Positions 1 to 7,880 of a stretch of 33,765 bases of DNA are shown piece by piece. The DNA comes from Azonexus sp. (lineage in GTDB: Bacteria; Pseudomonadota; Gammaproteobacteria; Burkholderiales; Rhodocyclaceae): assembly GCA_030691385.1 (NCBI GenBank), contig JAUYEI010000016.1, positions 1 to 33,765 of the forward strand, read 5' to 3'. The notes beneath the pieces were generated by a model. That model searched no databases, was not told the DNA's origin, and worked only from the letters and a program-made list of their open reading frames with translations. Positions within the stretch are counted from its first letter, which is position 1. The number at the start of each line of letters is the position of its first letter. The position numbers and the translations under genes were made by a program.

Positions 1-215
1 GCAAGAAGGCGCGACAAAGCCGGGCGCCCGCCCAGGCGCACCATCTGCCACGTCGCGCTGTCAGCCAAGGGGTGAATCGCCTCGAAGGCGCAAAGGCCTG
101 TATGCAGGCGGCTGGCCAAGGCTGGATAAGCGGTCAACTGAGGTTTCAAGGTTGATGTGTCGAGCTTGAGTATCGCGCCATGCAGTTCGGCGATGCGGGC
201 CGGAATGGCTCTCAT
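1..215 (-). CDS. hypothetical protein, N-terminal part only
   Basis: The frame is open from an ATG at 213-215 to the left edge of the window, giving at least 71 codons with no stop. The start is supported by an AGGAG ribosome binding site about seven bases upstream on the minus strand. The protein begins MRAIPARIAELHGAILKLDT and reads as a soluble alpha-helical N-terminus, with no signal peptide or membrane segment visible. The C-terminal part lies outside the window. I do not recognise the family. It is divergent from the small gene at 373, and the 157 bases between them should hold both promoters. Confidence 0.6.
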   Translation of the reverse strand, partial: MRAIPARIAELHGAILKLDTSTLKPQLTAYPALASRLHTGLCAFEAIHPLADSATWQMVRLGGRPALSRLL

Positions 216-372
216 CGTCGTTCTCCTTTTTGTGTTGATGGGAAAGGAGTGCAGGAGTCGAGTCTTAAACGCGGCTTGGGCGAAATTCAAGTCGAGATTG
301 AAGCTAAGATTCAGGCCGAGGGGGCCTCGCGCCCTGATCCATCCTTCAGAAAAGCATGGCCGGAATCAAGCA

Positions 373-666
373 ATGAAACTTCAGCATCTGCCGATTGGCG
401 CCCGTTTTGAATTCGAGGGCGTTGTCTATGTCAAAACCGGGCCGCTGACGGCGAGTTCGGAGGCCGGCGGGCAGCGCATCATCCCGCGCCATGTCCTGCT
501 GCGACCGCTGGATGCTCCCGCCACCGAGGGTAAGGGCCGGCTGGAGGCGCCGGTGGTGCGCAAGGCTTTCAATGCCTTTTTCGAGACCTGCTCCCGGTTG
601 GTCGGCGAAGCCGGGCAGGCTGAACTGGATCAGGCCCGCCAGCGCTTTTTGAAAGCAATCGATTAG
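373..666 (+). CDS. small conserved-looking hypothetical protein, 97 aa
   Basis: The protein starts MKLQHLPIGARFEFEGVVYV and is a small soluble protein without signal peptide or membrane segment. The N-terminal half resembles a short beta-rich domain, with alternating hydrophobic residues around GARFEFEGVVYVKTG. The C-terminal half is helical and contains FNAFFETCSRLV. The frame stays open further upstream, to 157, but that stretch overlaps the start of the divergent gene and its translation is low in protein-like character, so the ATG at 373 was chosen. No strong ribosome binding site precedes it; an ATG at 238 is the alternative. A bidirectional-looking terminator follows directly. Function unknown. 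Confidence 0.6.
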   Translation: MKLQHLPIGARFEFEGVVYVKTGPLTASSEAGGQRIIPRHVLLRPLDAPATEGKGRLEAPVVRKAFNAFFETCSRLVGEAGQAELDQARQRFLKAID

Positions 667-672
667 CTGAAT

Positions 673-704
673 CCCACGGTCAACCGGAAAAAAGGCAAAA
701 AAAT
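673..704 (+). repeat. dispersed motif copy 1 (ACGGTCAACCGG + A-tract)
   Basis: The sequence CCCACGGTCAACCGG followed by an A-tract, GGC and a second A-tract matches six other places in the window. Read on the minus strand it lies downstream of the beta-barrel gene that ends at 749. The core CGGT-CA-ACCG can form a four-pair hairpin. Confidence 0.75.
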
Positions 705-726
705 GGAAGGCATCGGCCTTCCATTT
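701..726. terminator. bidirectional rho-independent terminator
   Basis: A 10-bp perfect stem (AAATGGAAGG at 701-710 with CCTTCCATTT at 717-726) encloses a six-base loop, with a T-run after it on both strands. It lies between the convergent ends of the genes at 373-666 and 749-1303 and can serve both. Confidence 0.8.
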
Positions 727-748
727 TTGTTTCCGGGTTTAGAGCCGG

Positions 749-1303
749 TCAGAAATTGATGCCGACCTTGGCCAGCAGCGCCCAGTTTTCGAAGCCGACG
801 CCGTCACGCTCGGTGGTGTTCAGATAGCGCAGGTCGAGGCCGGAGTAATACAGGCCCTTGCGGTAGTTGGCCCCGACGACGGCGCCGTAGCCGAACAGGT
901 TCTTGTCGGTGCGGCCGTTGTCGGCCATGACCATGCCGAGTACCGGGCCGGCGCCGACCGAGAAGCCGTTGCCGACCGGCAGTGTGTAGCGCGGCGACAG
1001 TTCGAAGGAGGTGGCCTTCATGCCGGATTCGTCGGTGCGGTTGATCTGGACATGGGTACGGATGCGGTTGTCCGGCGTCTGGATCAGGCCGCAGTTCATG
1101 TTGAAATCGAGGCCGTAGACGAACATCGAATCGTCGTTGGTTGCCGAGGCGCTCATGACCCCGGCGCTGATGGCCAGCGACGGCTCGGCCTTGAAGCCCT
1201 TGTCGAGGCCGGGGAAGAACTTCAGGCCGTCAGCGTGGCTGGCCGTGGTGCCCAGCGTGAGGCCGGCGACGAGGAGGGTGGATGCGAGGCGATTGATTTT
1301 CAT
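749..1303 (-). CDS. outer-membrane beta-barrel protein, 184 aa
   Basis: A Sec signal peptide is visible at residues 1-24, with likely cleavage after ASHA. The mature part alternates hydrophobic and polar residues in strand-length stretches (for example LSPRYTLPVGNGFSVGAGPV, FGYGAVVGANYRKGLYYSGL) and ends in GINF. A C-terminal phenylalanine is the usual signal for outer-membrane assembly by the BAM machinery. The length of about 160 mature residues suits a small eight-stranded barrel of the opacity/OmpW-like kind. The start has a GGAGAG site just upstream. It is expressed away from the sensor kinase at 1709 and shares the 405-base gap with it. The substrate or role cannot be read from the sequence. 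Confidence 0.7.
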   Translation of the reverse strand: MKINRLASTLLVAGLTLGTTASHADGLKFFPGLDKGFKAEPSLAISAGVMSASATNDDSMFVYGLDFNMNCGLIQTPDNRIRTHVQINRTDESGMKATSFELSPRYTLPVGNGFSVGAGPVLGMVMADNGRTDKNLFGYGAVVGANYRKGLYYSGLDLRYLNTTERDGVGFENWALLAKVGINF

Positions 1304-1395
1304 GGTCTCTCCGGTTCAGTGGTTATTGTCGAGGGCAGTGGCGCAATGGCCGGGCTGCAAGCGGAGCGACTATATCCGGCGCTATTCGGGTGGTC

Positions 1396-1411
1396 TGTGA
1401 CCCAGGTCACT
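1396..1411. promoter_or_regulatory. palindromic site like a CRP/FNR-family operator
   Basis: The sequence TGTGACCCAGGTCACT contains the perfect inverted repeat GTGACC-CA-GGTCAC. The spacing TGTGA-N6-TCAC is that of CRP/Vfr-type sites. It lies about 93 bases upstream of the beta-barrel gene and about 300 upstream of the sensor kinase. The regulator is inferred from the pattern only. Confidence 0.4.
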
Positions 1412-1412
1412 T

Positions 1413-1463
1413 AGGAGCCGAGAAACAATATTTGTCCAACTTCAGGATTATTTCTCGGCTCCT
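1413..1463. other. 13-bp perfect inverted repeat with 25-base loop, then a T-run
   Basis: AGGAGCCGAGAAA (1413-1425) is exactly complementary to TTTCTCGGCTCCT (1451-1463). The downstream sequence TGGTCTTGTTTTTT looks like a terminator tail on the plus strand, although no plus-strand gene precedes it. It starts two bases after the palindromic site at 1396. The gap 1304-1708 otherwise holds only a decayed reading frame (1502-1666) and no convincing gene. Confidence 0.55.
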
Positions 1464-1501
1464 TGGTCTTGTTTTTTGCTATCGGGATTGATCTGCTTGG
1501 A

Positions 1502-1666
1502 TCAATGGCTTGCCTTGGCTTCGATCTTGAGCACGCGGCACTGGTTTTTCTCTTTCACGCCAAACGCCACGGTTTCGGTTATTTGTGAGACCCGGCCAGG
1601 GAAATCGAAGCGTTCAGTGCAAAAATATTGGGTTGATGGGTTGCTTGAAATAGGGTAGTTCTTACA
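1502..1666 (-). pseudogene. possible C-terminal remnant of a decayed gene
   Basis: On the minus strand a frame of 54 codons ends at a TGA at 1502-1504 and reads like a genuine protein tail: TERFDFPGRVSQITETVAFG and then KEKNQCRVLKIEAK. It begins directly after an in-frame TAA, and no ATG, GTG or TTG lies at a sensible start. The protein-like composition without a start suggests the end of a gene whose 5' part has been lost, perhaps a small secreted protein with cysteines. The alternative is chance. The plus-strand frame over the same bases is less protein-like. Confidence 0.3.
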
Positions 1667-1708
1667 TTAAAGTCGGGAAATCATAACGAGCCGCAGGTTT
1701 TCAAAGCC

Positions 1709-4700
1709 ATGCCTACCCCCTGGCGCTTCAAATTTATGCTTGCCAGGTCACAGGTTGCCACTGCCTTTTCACGCTATCTCCGCTATCTGCCGCTGACTGT
1801 TGCCGGCCTTGCCTTGCTGGCACTTGGCATGGACGACCAGCCGGGTGAGCGTGTGGTGATTGTTGGCATGATTGTTCTGGCCTGCTTTGGTGCCCAGCTC
1901 TGGCTACGGCGCAATGCCGCCTACCAGAAAGCGCTTTTCAGCGCCGACGCCTCACTGCGCCAAGGCGAAGAGTTGACCCACGCCATCATCGAGTCGCTGG
2001 GCCATGTCGTTGTGGTGATTGATGCTAACGGCACCATCTGTCATACCAACCGCGCCTGGCAGGACTTTGCCGTGGCCAACGGTGGCGACGAGGCAACCCG
2101 GAATGCTTGCGGTGTCAATTATCTGGCGGTATGCAGCCGAGCCATGAATGCAGATAGTCAGGCAGCCGCGGTGCGCAGTGGCATAGAAGGCATTCTGGAC
2201 GGCAGCAGCCCTTCCTTCTCACTGGAGTATGCCTGCCATTCGCCAGAGCGGGAGCGCTGGTTCAGCATGCTGGTGACGCCGCTGGTTGATGGCAAGGGGG
2301 CGGTGATCAGTCATATCGATATTTCCGAGCGCAAAGCCGCGGAAGCAGCGGTGCAACGTGACCGGGAACAACAGTCCGTGCTGCGCAGCCTGATCGAAAC
2401 CACCGTCTCCGGCGCCTCCATGGAAGAGACGCTGCAAAGCTGCCTTGATCAATTGCTGATCATACCCTGGCTTGCCACACAACCCCGGGGCGGCATTCAT
2501 CTGGTCGCCGGCGACAAGGCGGTGCTGGCGTTGAGCGTATCTCGCAACCTGCCGCCGGGAGTGCTCTCCCGATGCCATCATCTGCCGCTTGATCGTTGCC
2601 TCTGTGGTCGCACCGCCACTACGCGAAAAGTGGTTGTCGCCTGCCACGTCAATGACAGTCACGAGATTGCCTGCAAGGGTATTGCCGATCACGTCCACTA
2701 TTGCCAGCCGCTGCTGGCTGCGGACGAAATGCTGGGTGTTCTCGTCCTTTACCTCCCGGTCGGGAGCCTGCGCAGTAGCGTTGCAGAAAAATTCCTCAGC
2801 GCGGCAGCCGGGATCATTGCTGCCTTTATCAAGCGCAAACGGACCGAAGAAACGCTCGCCAAACTATCTCTGGCGGTCGAGCAAAGCTCAAACGCCATCG
2901 TTATTACCAACACGGCTGCGGAGATCGAGTTTGTTAACGACGCCTTCTGCAAAATCACCGGTTACCGCCCTGAAGAGGTTAAAGGACGCAACCCCAGCCT
3001 GCTCAATTCGGGACAAACTCCGCCGGAAATCTTCACCGTTCTTTGGCAAACGCTGAGGGCAGGAAAGTCATGGCGTGGCGAGGTGATCAACCGGCGCAAG
3101 GATGGCAGCACTTTTACGGCTTACCAGACTATTTCTCCGCTACGTCAGGGAGACGGCAATATCAGCCATTACGTCTCGCTTTTTGAAGACATCACCGAGC
3201 GTAAACGCGTTTCGAACGAACTGGATCTGCATCGCCACCATCTCGAAGAACTCGTTTGCCAACGCACAGCAGAGCTGGAAAAACTCAACCAGGCGCTGGT
3301 CGCCAAGGAAGGTTTCATCCGTACGATTACCGACAATGTGCCGGCTATGGTGAGTTACTGGGATGCTGATTTGCGCTGCCATTTTGCCAATGCCGCGTAC
3401 ATGATCTGGTTCAACAAGAAACCGGAGGAAATGCTGGGTATCAGCGCGCAGGAGTTGCTCGGTGATGATCTGTACCAGGAAAGCGCCCCTTTCCTGCAGG
3501 CGGCACTGCTGGGGCAACGTCAGGAATATGAACGCTCATCAATCAAAATCGATGGGTCGACCGCTTACAACCTGGTGACCTACATCCCGGATGTTGTCGC
3601 CGGTCAGGTCCAGGGCATCTACCTGTTTGCCAGCGACATCACGGCGCTGAAAGAGACCCAGATCACCCTCGGCATTCGCAGCGCTGATCTGGAGCGGGCG
3701 CAGGGCATTTCCCATCTTGGTAGTTGGCATCTCGATGTCAGGCAGGAAAAGCTCTCCTGGTCAAATGAGAGCTATCGCATTTTCGGCATTCCTTCTGGTA
3801 CGCCCATGACGCTCTCCGGTTTTGTCGAATGCGTCTACCCGGAAGATAGAGAGCGGGTGATGAGTGCCTGGCAAGCCGCTCAGGCTGGCCAGCCTTACGA
3901 TATCGAACATCGCATTGTGGTCGACGGTGAAATCAAGTGGGTCCGCGAACGGGCTGAAATGCTCCTGGGTGAAAACGGCGAGGTGATTGCAGCGCACGGT
4001 GTCGTCCAGGACATCAACGAACTCAAAAAAGCGGAGCATGCCACCCTGCAGGCGTTGGCCGAAGCCAAGCGTCTGGCGCTGGCCAAGAGCGAATTTCTCG
4101 CCAACATGAGCCATGAGATTCGGACACCGATGAATGCCGTGCTTGGCCTGGCACAAACGGGCGTCCGCGATAACGTTGGGCGCAAGGCACAAGTCAATTT
4201 CCAGCGCATTCTCGACTCGGGCAAACATCTGCTCAGCGTGGTCAACGACATTCTCGACTATTCAAAGATCGAGTCGGGAAAACTGACTGTCGAGCAGGTC
4301 GCCTTCAAGCTTGGCGAGACGATCGACCGGGTTGTCGATCTCACGGCCGAGCGCGCTTTCAGCAAGGGGTTGCTGTTCAGGGTGAGCGAGGCGCCCGATC
4401 TGCCGCTGGAGGTTTCAGGCGATACCACGCGTTTGAATCAGGTGCTGCTCAACCTTCTCTCGAATGCGATCAAGTTTACCGAGCGGGGCATCGTCAGTCT
4501 CTCCGTCAGGCGAGCCGGCACAGACATCCGTTTTCGGGTCAGTGACAGTGGCATCGGCATGACCGAGGATCAGATCGAGCGCCTGTTCACCCCCTTTGAG
4601 CAGGCTGACCCATCAACCACGCGGCGCTTCGGGGGGAGCGGGCTGGGCCTGGCGATCAGCGCCCGCTTGGTTGAAGCCATGGGCGGCAAGGTGGTGGTTG

Positions 4701-5935
4701 AAAGTCGACCCGGTGTCGGCTCATCGTTCGAGTTGCAGTTGCCGATTGCCACGCTGGAAAGTCCCGAGGCAGTCGTGCCCAAGCGCTACGCACGGGTGCG
4801 TCAGGCCGGACTCAGCAACGTCGAATGCGGCTGGCTGACGGATGATCTGGAGCAGTATGGAGTCACTGTTGAAAGTACCAAGCTTGCCAAGGCATTTTCC
4901 CTGCCGTTGCCGGATCTGCTGCTGTTCAGCGAGGAGGCACTGGAAAAACATTGCATCACCCCGCCGCCCGGTTCGCCGCTACCCATCGTACTCACCACGC
5001 CAGGGCAACAGACCGACCAGCCATGCGCGCTGAGTGACCATGCGTTTACTATCCAGCGGCCATTGCGCCTGCGTCACCTGCTGGGTGAGTTTCAGCAAAG
5101 CCAGTCAGGGCATGGCGATTTCCCATCGGTGGCACGCCTGATCGGAATCAGCATCCTGGCCGCGGATGACCATGAACTGAATCGTATCGTTCTCGAGGAT
5201 ATTTTGAGTAACGAGGGCGCCCAGATTACGCTTGTGGCGAACGGCCGGGAGGCTGTCGATCAGGTAAAGGAGCATCCGCGGGCATTTGATCTGGTGTTGA
5301 TGGATGTTCAAATGCCGCTCATGGATGGTCACGAGGCAACGCGGCGCATCCGTGAAATAGCGCCGGCGCTGCCGGTCATCGGTCTCACCGCCCATGCCCT
5401 TGGTGAAGAGCGTGACAAGTGTCTGGCTGCCGGCATGGTGGCGCACATCACCAAGCCGATCGATATCGACCATCTGGTCACCACGATTCTCCAGCAACTC
5501 AGAAAAAAAGAGGCGCCCGTGAGCGTCGACCGGAGCAATCAGGCGCGACCGAGCCCCAAAGAAAGCGGCACGGCTTCAATCAACTGGCCGGCGCTGGCCG
5601 AGCGCTTCAACCACCGCCAGGCTTTTATCGAAAAATTGTTGCTTACCGCCCAGCAATCGCTGGCCGAGATCCCCGCCAAATTACGTGATGCCGCCAATCG
5701 GGAGGATTTCGAGACACTGGCTTTCATGCTGCATACGCTGAAAGGGGCCAGTGGCAACATCAATGCCGATGCGCTCTACCAATTGGCCAGGCAAGCGGAA
5801 GATAGTGCCCTTCATCGTCGTCCGGAGACATTGCTTCTGACCATGCAGACTGCAGATGCACTTGAGGAACTGCTCCGCACCCTGAGTGATGAGAGCTTGC
5901 CGAGCGAACTCGCGTCCTTACTGAATTGCAACTGA
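1709..5935 (+). CDS. hybrid sensor histidine kinase (PAS-GAF-PAS-PAS-PAS-HisKA-HATPase-REC-Hpt), 1408 aa
   Basis: Two hydrophobic segments at about residues 28-44 and 50-65 anchor the protein with almost no periplasmic loop, so sensing is probably cytoplasmic or within the membrane. Sensory domains follow: a PAS at about 88-210, a GAF at about 234-378 (with DRCLCGRTATTRK), a PAS at about 384-505, a short coiled coil, then two more PAS domains to about 785. The HisKA box is NMSHEIRTPMNAV near residue 800. The ATPase shows NQVLLNLLSNAIKF, DSGIGM, FTPFEQAD and GGSGLGLAI. A receiver at about 1147-1262 has the phospho-acceptor in LVLMDVQMPLMDG. A C-terminal Hpt domain has HTLKGAS near residue 1341. 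There is no DNA-binding output domain, so the signal must leave through Hpt to a partner outside the window. An in-frame ATG at 1736 is an alternative start; neither start has a good ribosome binding site. It converges on the thioredoxin gene with a 31-base gap. Confidence 0.93.
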   Translation: MPTPWRFKFMLARSQVATAFSRYLRYLPLTVAGLALLALGMDDQPGERVVIVGMIVLACFGAQLWLRRNAAYQKALFSADASLRQGEELTHAIIESLGHVVVVIDANGTICHTNRAWQDFAVANGGDEATRNACGVNYLAVCSRAMNADSQAAAVRSGIEGILDGSSPSFSLEYACHSPERERWFSMLVTPLVDGKGAVISHIDISERKAAEAAVQRDREQQSVLRSLIETTVSGASMEETLQSCLDQLLIIPWLATQPRGGIHLVAGDKAVLALSVSRNLPPGVLSRCHHLPLDRCLCGRTATTRKVVVACHVNDSHEIACKGIADHVHYCQPLLAADEMLGVLVLYLPVGSLRSSVAEKFLSAAAGIIAAFIKRKRTEETLAKLSLAVEQSSNAIVITNTAAEIEFVNDAFCKITGYRPEEVKGRNPSLLNSGQTPPEIFTVLWQTLRAGKSWRGEVINRRKDGSTFTAYQTISPLRQGDGNISHYVSLFEDITERKRVSNELDLHRHHLEELVCQRTAELEKLNQALVAKEGFIRTITDNVPAMVSYWDADLRCHFANAAYMIWFNKKPEEMLGISAQELLGDDLYQESAPFLQAALLGQRQEYERSSIKIDGSTAYNLVTYIPDVVAGQVQGIYLFASDITALKETQITLGIRSADLERAQGISHLGSWHLDVRQEKLSWSNESYRIFGIPSGTPMTLSGFVECVYPEDRERVMSAWQAAQAGQPYDIEHRIVVDGEIKWVRERAEMLLGENGEVIAAHGVVQDINELKKAEHATLQALAEAKRLALAKSEFLANMSHEIRTPMNAVLGLAQTGVRDNVGRKAQVNFQRILDSGKHLLSVVNDILDYSKIESGKLTVEQVAFKLGETIDRVVDLTAERAFSKGLLFRVSEAPDLPLEVSGDTTRLNQVLLNLLSNAIKFTERGIVSLSVRRAGTDIRFRVSDSGIGMTEDQIERLFTPFEQADPSTTRRFGGSGLGLAISARLVEAMGGKVVVESRPGVGSSFELQLPIATLESPEAVVPKRYARVRQAGLSNVECGWLTDDLEQYGVTVESTKLAKAFSLPLPDLLLFSEEALEKHCITPPPGSPLPIVLTTPGQQTDQPCALSDHAFTIQRPLRLRHLLGEFQQSQSGHGDFPSVARLIGISILAADDHELNRIVLEDILSNEGAQITLVANGREAVDQVKEHPRAFDLVLMDVQMPLMDGHEATRRIREIAPALPVIGLTAHALGEERDKCLAAGMVAHITKPIDIDHLVTTILQQLRKKEAPVSVDRSNQARPSPKESGTASINWPALAERFNHRQAFIEKLLLTAQQSLAEIPAKLRDAANREDFETLAFMLHTLKGASGNINADALYQLARQAEDSALHRRPETLLLTMQTADALEELLRTLSDESLPSELASLLNCN

Positions 5936-5966
5936 CAAGAGTCGGCCCCGGAAATGTAGGCAGCGG

Positions 5967-6458
5967 CTACTTTTTCAGCAGCGCTTCCTGCACGGCATCG
6001 AAATCCGCTTTCCTGACCACGCCCATTTTTTTCTGGATCACGTTGCCGTTGCGGTCGATGAACAGCGTGTAGGGCAGGCCGGCCTTGCTGTTGCCGAGGG
6101 CCTGCATGAGCGGGATGCCCTGCGCCTTGGCGATGAAGACCGGGTAGTCCATCTCGTAGGCCTTGGCGAAATCCTTGGCCGGTTCGGCCTTGTCCTCGAT
6201 GCCAATGCCGAGCACTTCGATCTTGCCCTTGTGGGCGGCGCGGAATTTGATCAGTTCGGGGATTTCAGCCCGGCAGGGGCCGCACCAGCGGGCCCAGAAA
6301 TTGACGACGAGCGGCTTGCCCCTGTAGCGCTCGAGGGCCACCGGCTTGTCGTCGAGATCGTTGAGCGTCGCGGCGAAGAGCGGGGCTGAGGAAATTTCGC
6401 CTGCTACGGTCAACCGGAAAAATAGGCCAAAAATGAAAAACGCAAACAGCTTTCTCAA
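5967..6458 (-). CDS. TlpA/ResA-like periplasmic thiol-disulfide protein, 163 aa
   Basis: An N-terminal hydrophobic segment at about residues 4-19 acts as signal peptide or anchor. The thioredoxin fold follows, with the redox motif WCGPC (Cys59, Cys62) and the cis-proline region GLPYTLFIDRNG. Proteins of this family reduce or protect cysteines of copper proteins and cytochromes c in the periplasm. At the end of the nos operon it probably serves copper-site or cytochrome maturation, which is inference. The start is a TTG at 6456-6458 that overlaps the nosY stop (TTGA), so translation is probably coupled to nosY; no other usable start exists upstream of the conserved domain. Oddly, part of the signal-peptide coding sequence is a copy of the dispersed motif found elsewhere in intergenic DNA. 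Confidence 0.88.
   Translation of the reverse strand: MRKLFAFFIFGLFFRLTVAGEISSAPLFAATLNDLDDKPVALERYRGKPLVVNFWARWCGPCRAEIPELIKFRAAHKGKIEVLGIGIEDKAEPAKDFAKAYEMDYPVFIAKAQGIPLMQALGNSKAGLPYTLFIDRNGNVIQKKMGVVRKADFDAVQEALLKK
6404..6437 (+). repeat. dispersed motif copy 2, inside the TlpA-like gene
   Basis: TACGGTCAACCGG followed by an A-tract, AGGCC and a second A-tract matches the intergenic copies. Here it lies inside the coding region on its non-coding strand. In the reading frame it encodes the hydrophobic stretch IFGLFFRLTVA of the signal peptide. Confidence 0.75.
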
Positions 6459-7282
6459 GGCAGATCACCACGGCGGAAAATGAAGTAGCCGATGCTGGCA
6501 CTGAGCACGCCAAGCGCCGCCGGGTAGGCCAGGGCGAATACCTTGTAGCCGGCCGTGCCGAACAGGTCGAGGATGACGTAGGCGGAGGGGCCGAGGACGA
6601 TCAGTTGCGGGTCGAACAGCGCCAGCGCCGCGGTGCGGAAAACCTGCAGCGGATTGGCCAGGGCCAGCGTGACGGCGAGTTCCGGCGCGACCTTGCCCTG
6701 GATCATGACGCCGAGCAGGATGAGGTCGAGGAAGAGGAGCAGGAAGAGCCAGACCATGAAGGCGGCGCCCTGCGCCATGTCGGTGGTGCGGGCGATGGCC
6801 GAGATGAGCATGCCGATGCCGAGGAAGCAGGCGGCCATGACGGCGAGCAGCGCGGTGTAGTAGCCGAACATGTCCCACGGCACCTCGATGCCCTGGATGG
6901 TCGCCCAGATCACGGCGCCGAGCATGGCCAGGAAAACCGGCGCGAAGACGACGATGTAGCGGCCGACGATCTTGCCCCAGAACCAGGCCGACAGCGACAC
7001 CGGCAGCGAGAGCAGGTATTCGAAGACGCCGGCCTCGCGGTCGCCGGCCACCGAGCGGACCGTGGTGATCAGCACAAAAATCGGCAGGATAGCCATGGTC
7101 AGCTGGATGTAGGTGACGAGCAGGCGCGACAGACCGATGAAGCCGAGCACCCGCGATTCGGTCAGGCCGAACAGGAAGAGCAGCGCAACGATGCCGCCGA
7201 AGACCAGCGTGTAGATCTGGAACCAGCGGGCACGCAGGGATTCGACGATATCGAGTTTGGCGGTGAGCCAGAGTTGTTTCAT
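6455..7282 (-). CDS. nosY: NosY, ABC-2 type permease of the NosDFY complex, 275 aa
   Basis: This is the membrane permease that pairs with the ATPase NosF and the periplasmic protein NosD to mature the Cu-Z centre of nitrous-oxide reductase. About six hydrophobic helices can be seen, starting at WFQIYTLVFGGIVALLFLFG. The conserved cytoplasmic stretch VRSVAGDREAGVFEYLLSLP is typical of NosY-type ABC-2 permeases. The length of 275 residues matches the family. Its stop overlaps the TTG start of the TlpA-like gene. It is separated from nosL by 104 bases in which no other feature is evident. The gene order here is nosF-nosL-nosY instead of the common nosF-nosY-nosL. Confidence 0.93.
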   Translation of the reverse strand: MKQLWLTAKLDIVESLRARWFQIYTLVFGGIVALLFLFGLTESRVLGFIGLSRLLVTYIQLTMAILPIFVLITTVRSVAGDREAGVFEYLLSLPVSLSAWFWGKIVGRYIVVFAPVFLAMLGAVIWATIQGIEVPWDMFGYYTALLAVMAACFLGIGMLISAIARTTDMAQGAAFMVWLFLLLFLDLILLGVMIQGKVAPELAVTLALANPLQVFRTAALALFDPQLIVLGPSAYVILDLFGTAGYKVFALAYPAALGVLSASIGYFIFRRGDLP

Positions 7283-7386
7283 TTTAGGATTCAGGATCGA
7301 GGATTTAGGTTCGAGCAGGCGGGCGGGGAAGGAGTACGTGCAAGGTTTTGACCACTAACATCTCAAACCCCCTGATAACTAACAAC

Positions 7387-7878
7387 TTACTTGCCTTTTG
7401 CCAGCACGTGCTGGCGCATGTCGGTGAAATCGAGGCTGCCCGGCGCCGGCATGGACACAGCAGCGAAGTTGTAGCCCATCGGCGAGGCCTTGGTGATGAA
7501 CTGGGCGCGCTGGGGGGCTAGCCAGGTCATTTCCTCGCGGCTCTTGCTGTTGAAATCGGCGACCCACATGCGCGTGGCGGCGTCGGCCATCCACGGGTAC
7601 TTGTCGGCCTTTTCCTTGAGCCAGAAGGCAAGGCAGCCGGGGTCGTCGAACTTGAAAACGGTGTTGTCCGGGCCGCCGCGCAGCTCGGCGGCGAAACGGC
7701 GATCCGAGATGACCATGCTGCACCGCACGCAGGTATCGCGGTCCCACTTGATCTCGGCCATGCCGTCCGGCCAGCCGCCCTTGTTGCTGCAAGCTGACAG
7801 CGCAGCAGCAAGCGGTGTCAGGAGCAGGCCGCCGAGGCCGAAGCGGCTCAGGAAATCACGGCGATGCTGGTCGCACAT
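7387..7878 (-). CDS. nosL: NosL, outer-membrane copper-binding lipoprotein, 163 aa
   Basis: NosL is a copper(I) chaperone that feeds copper to apo-NosZ. A lipoprotein signal is visible with the lipobox LSAC, putting the lipidated cysteine at residue 30. The copper-ligand motif DTCVRCSMVISD (Cys50, Cys53, Met55) is the family hallmark. The segment FDDPGCLAFWLKEK is also typical. The ATG lies two bases after the nosF stop, so the two are translationally coupled. Confidence 0.93.
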   Translation of the reverse strand: MCDQHRRDFLSRFGLGGLLLTPLAAALSACSNKGGWPDGMAEIKWDRDTCVRCSMVISDRRFAAELRGGPDNTVFKFDDPGCLAFWLKEKADKYPWMADAATRMWVADFNSKSREEMTWLAPQRAQFITKASPMGYNFAAVSMPAPGSLDFTDMRQHVLAKGK

Positions 7879-7880
7879 GC

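Noticed and set aside
1476-1658. 60-codon plus-strand frame
   Set aside because: It has no ribosome site and poor composition; the minus-strand frame over the same bases looks more protein-like.
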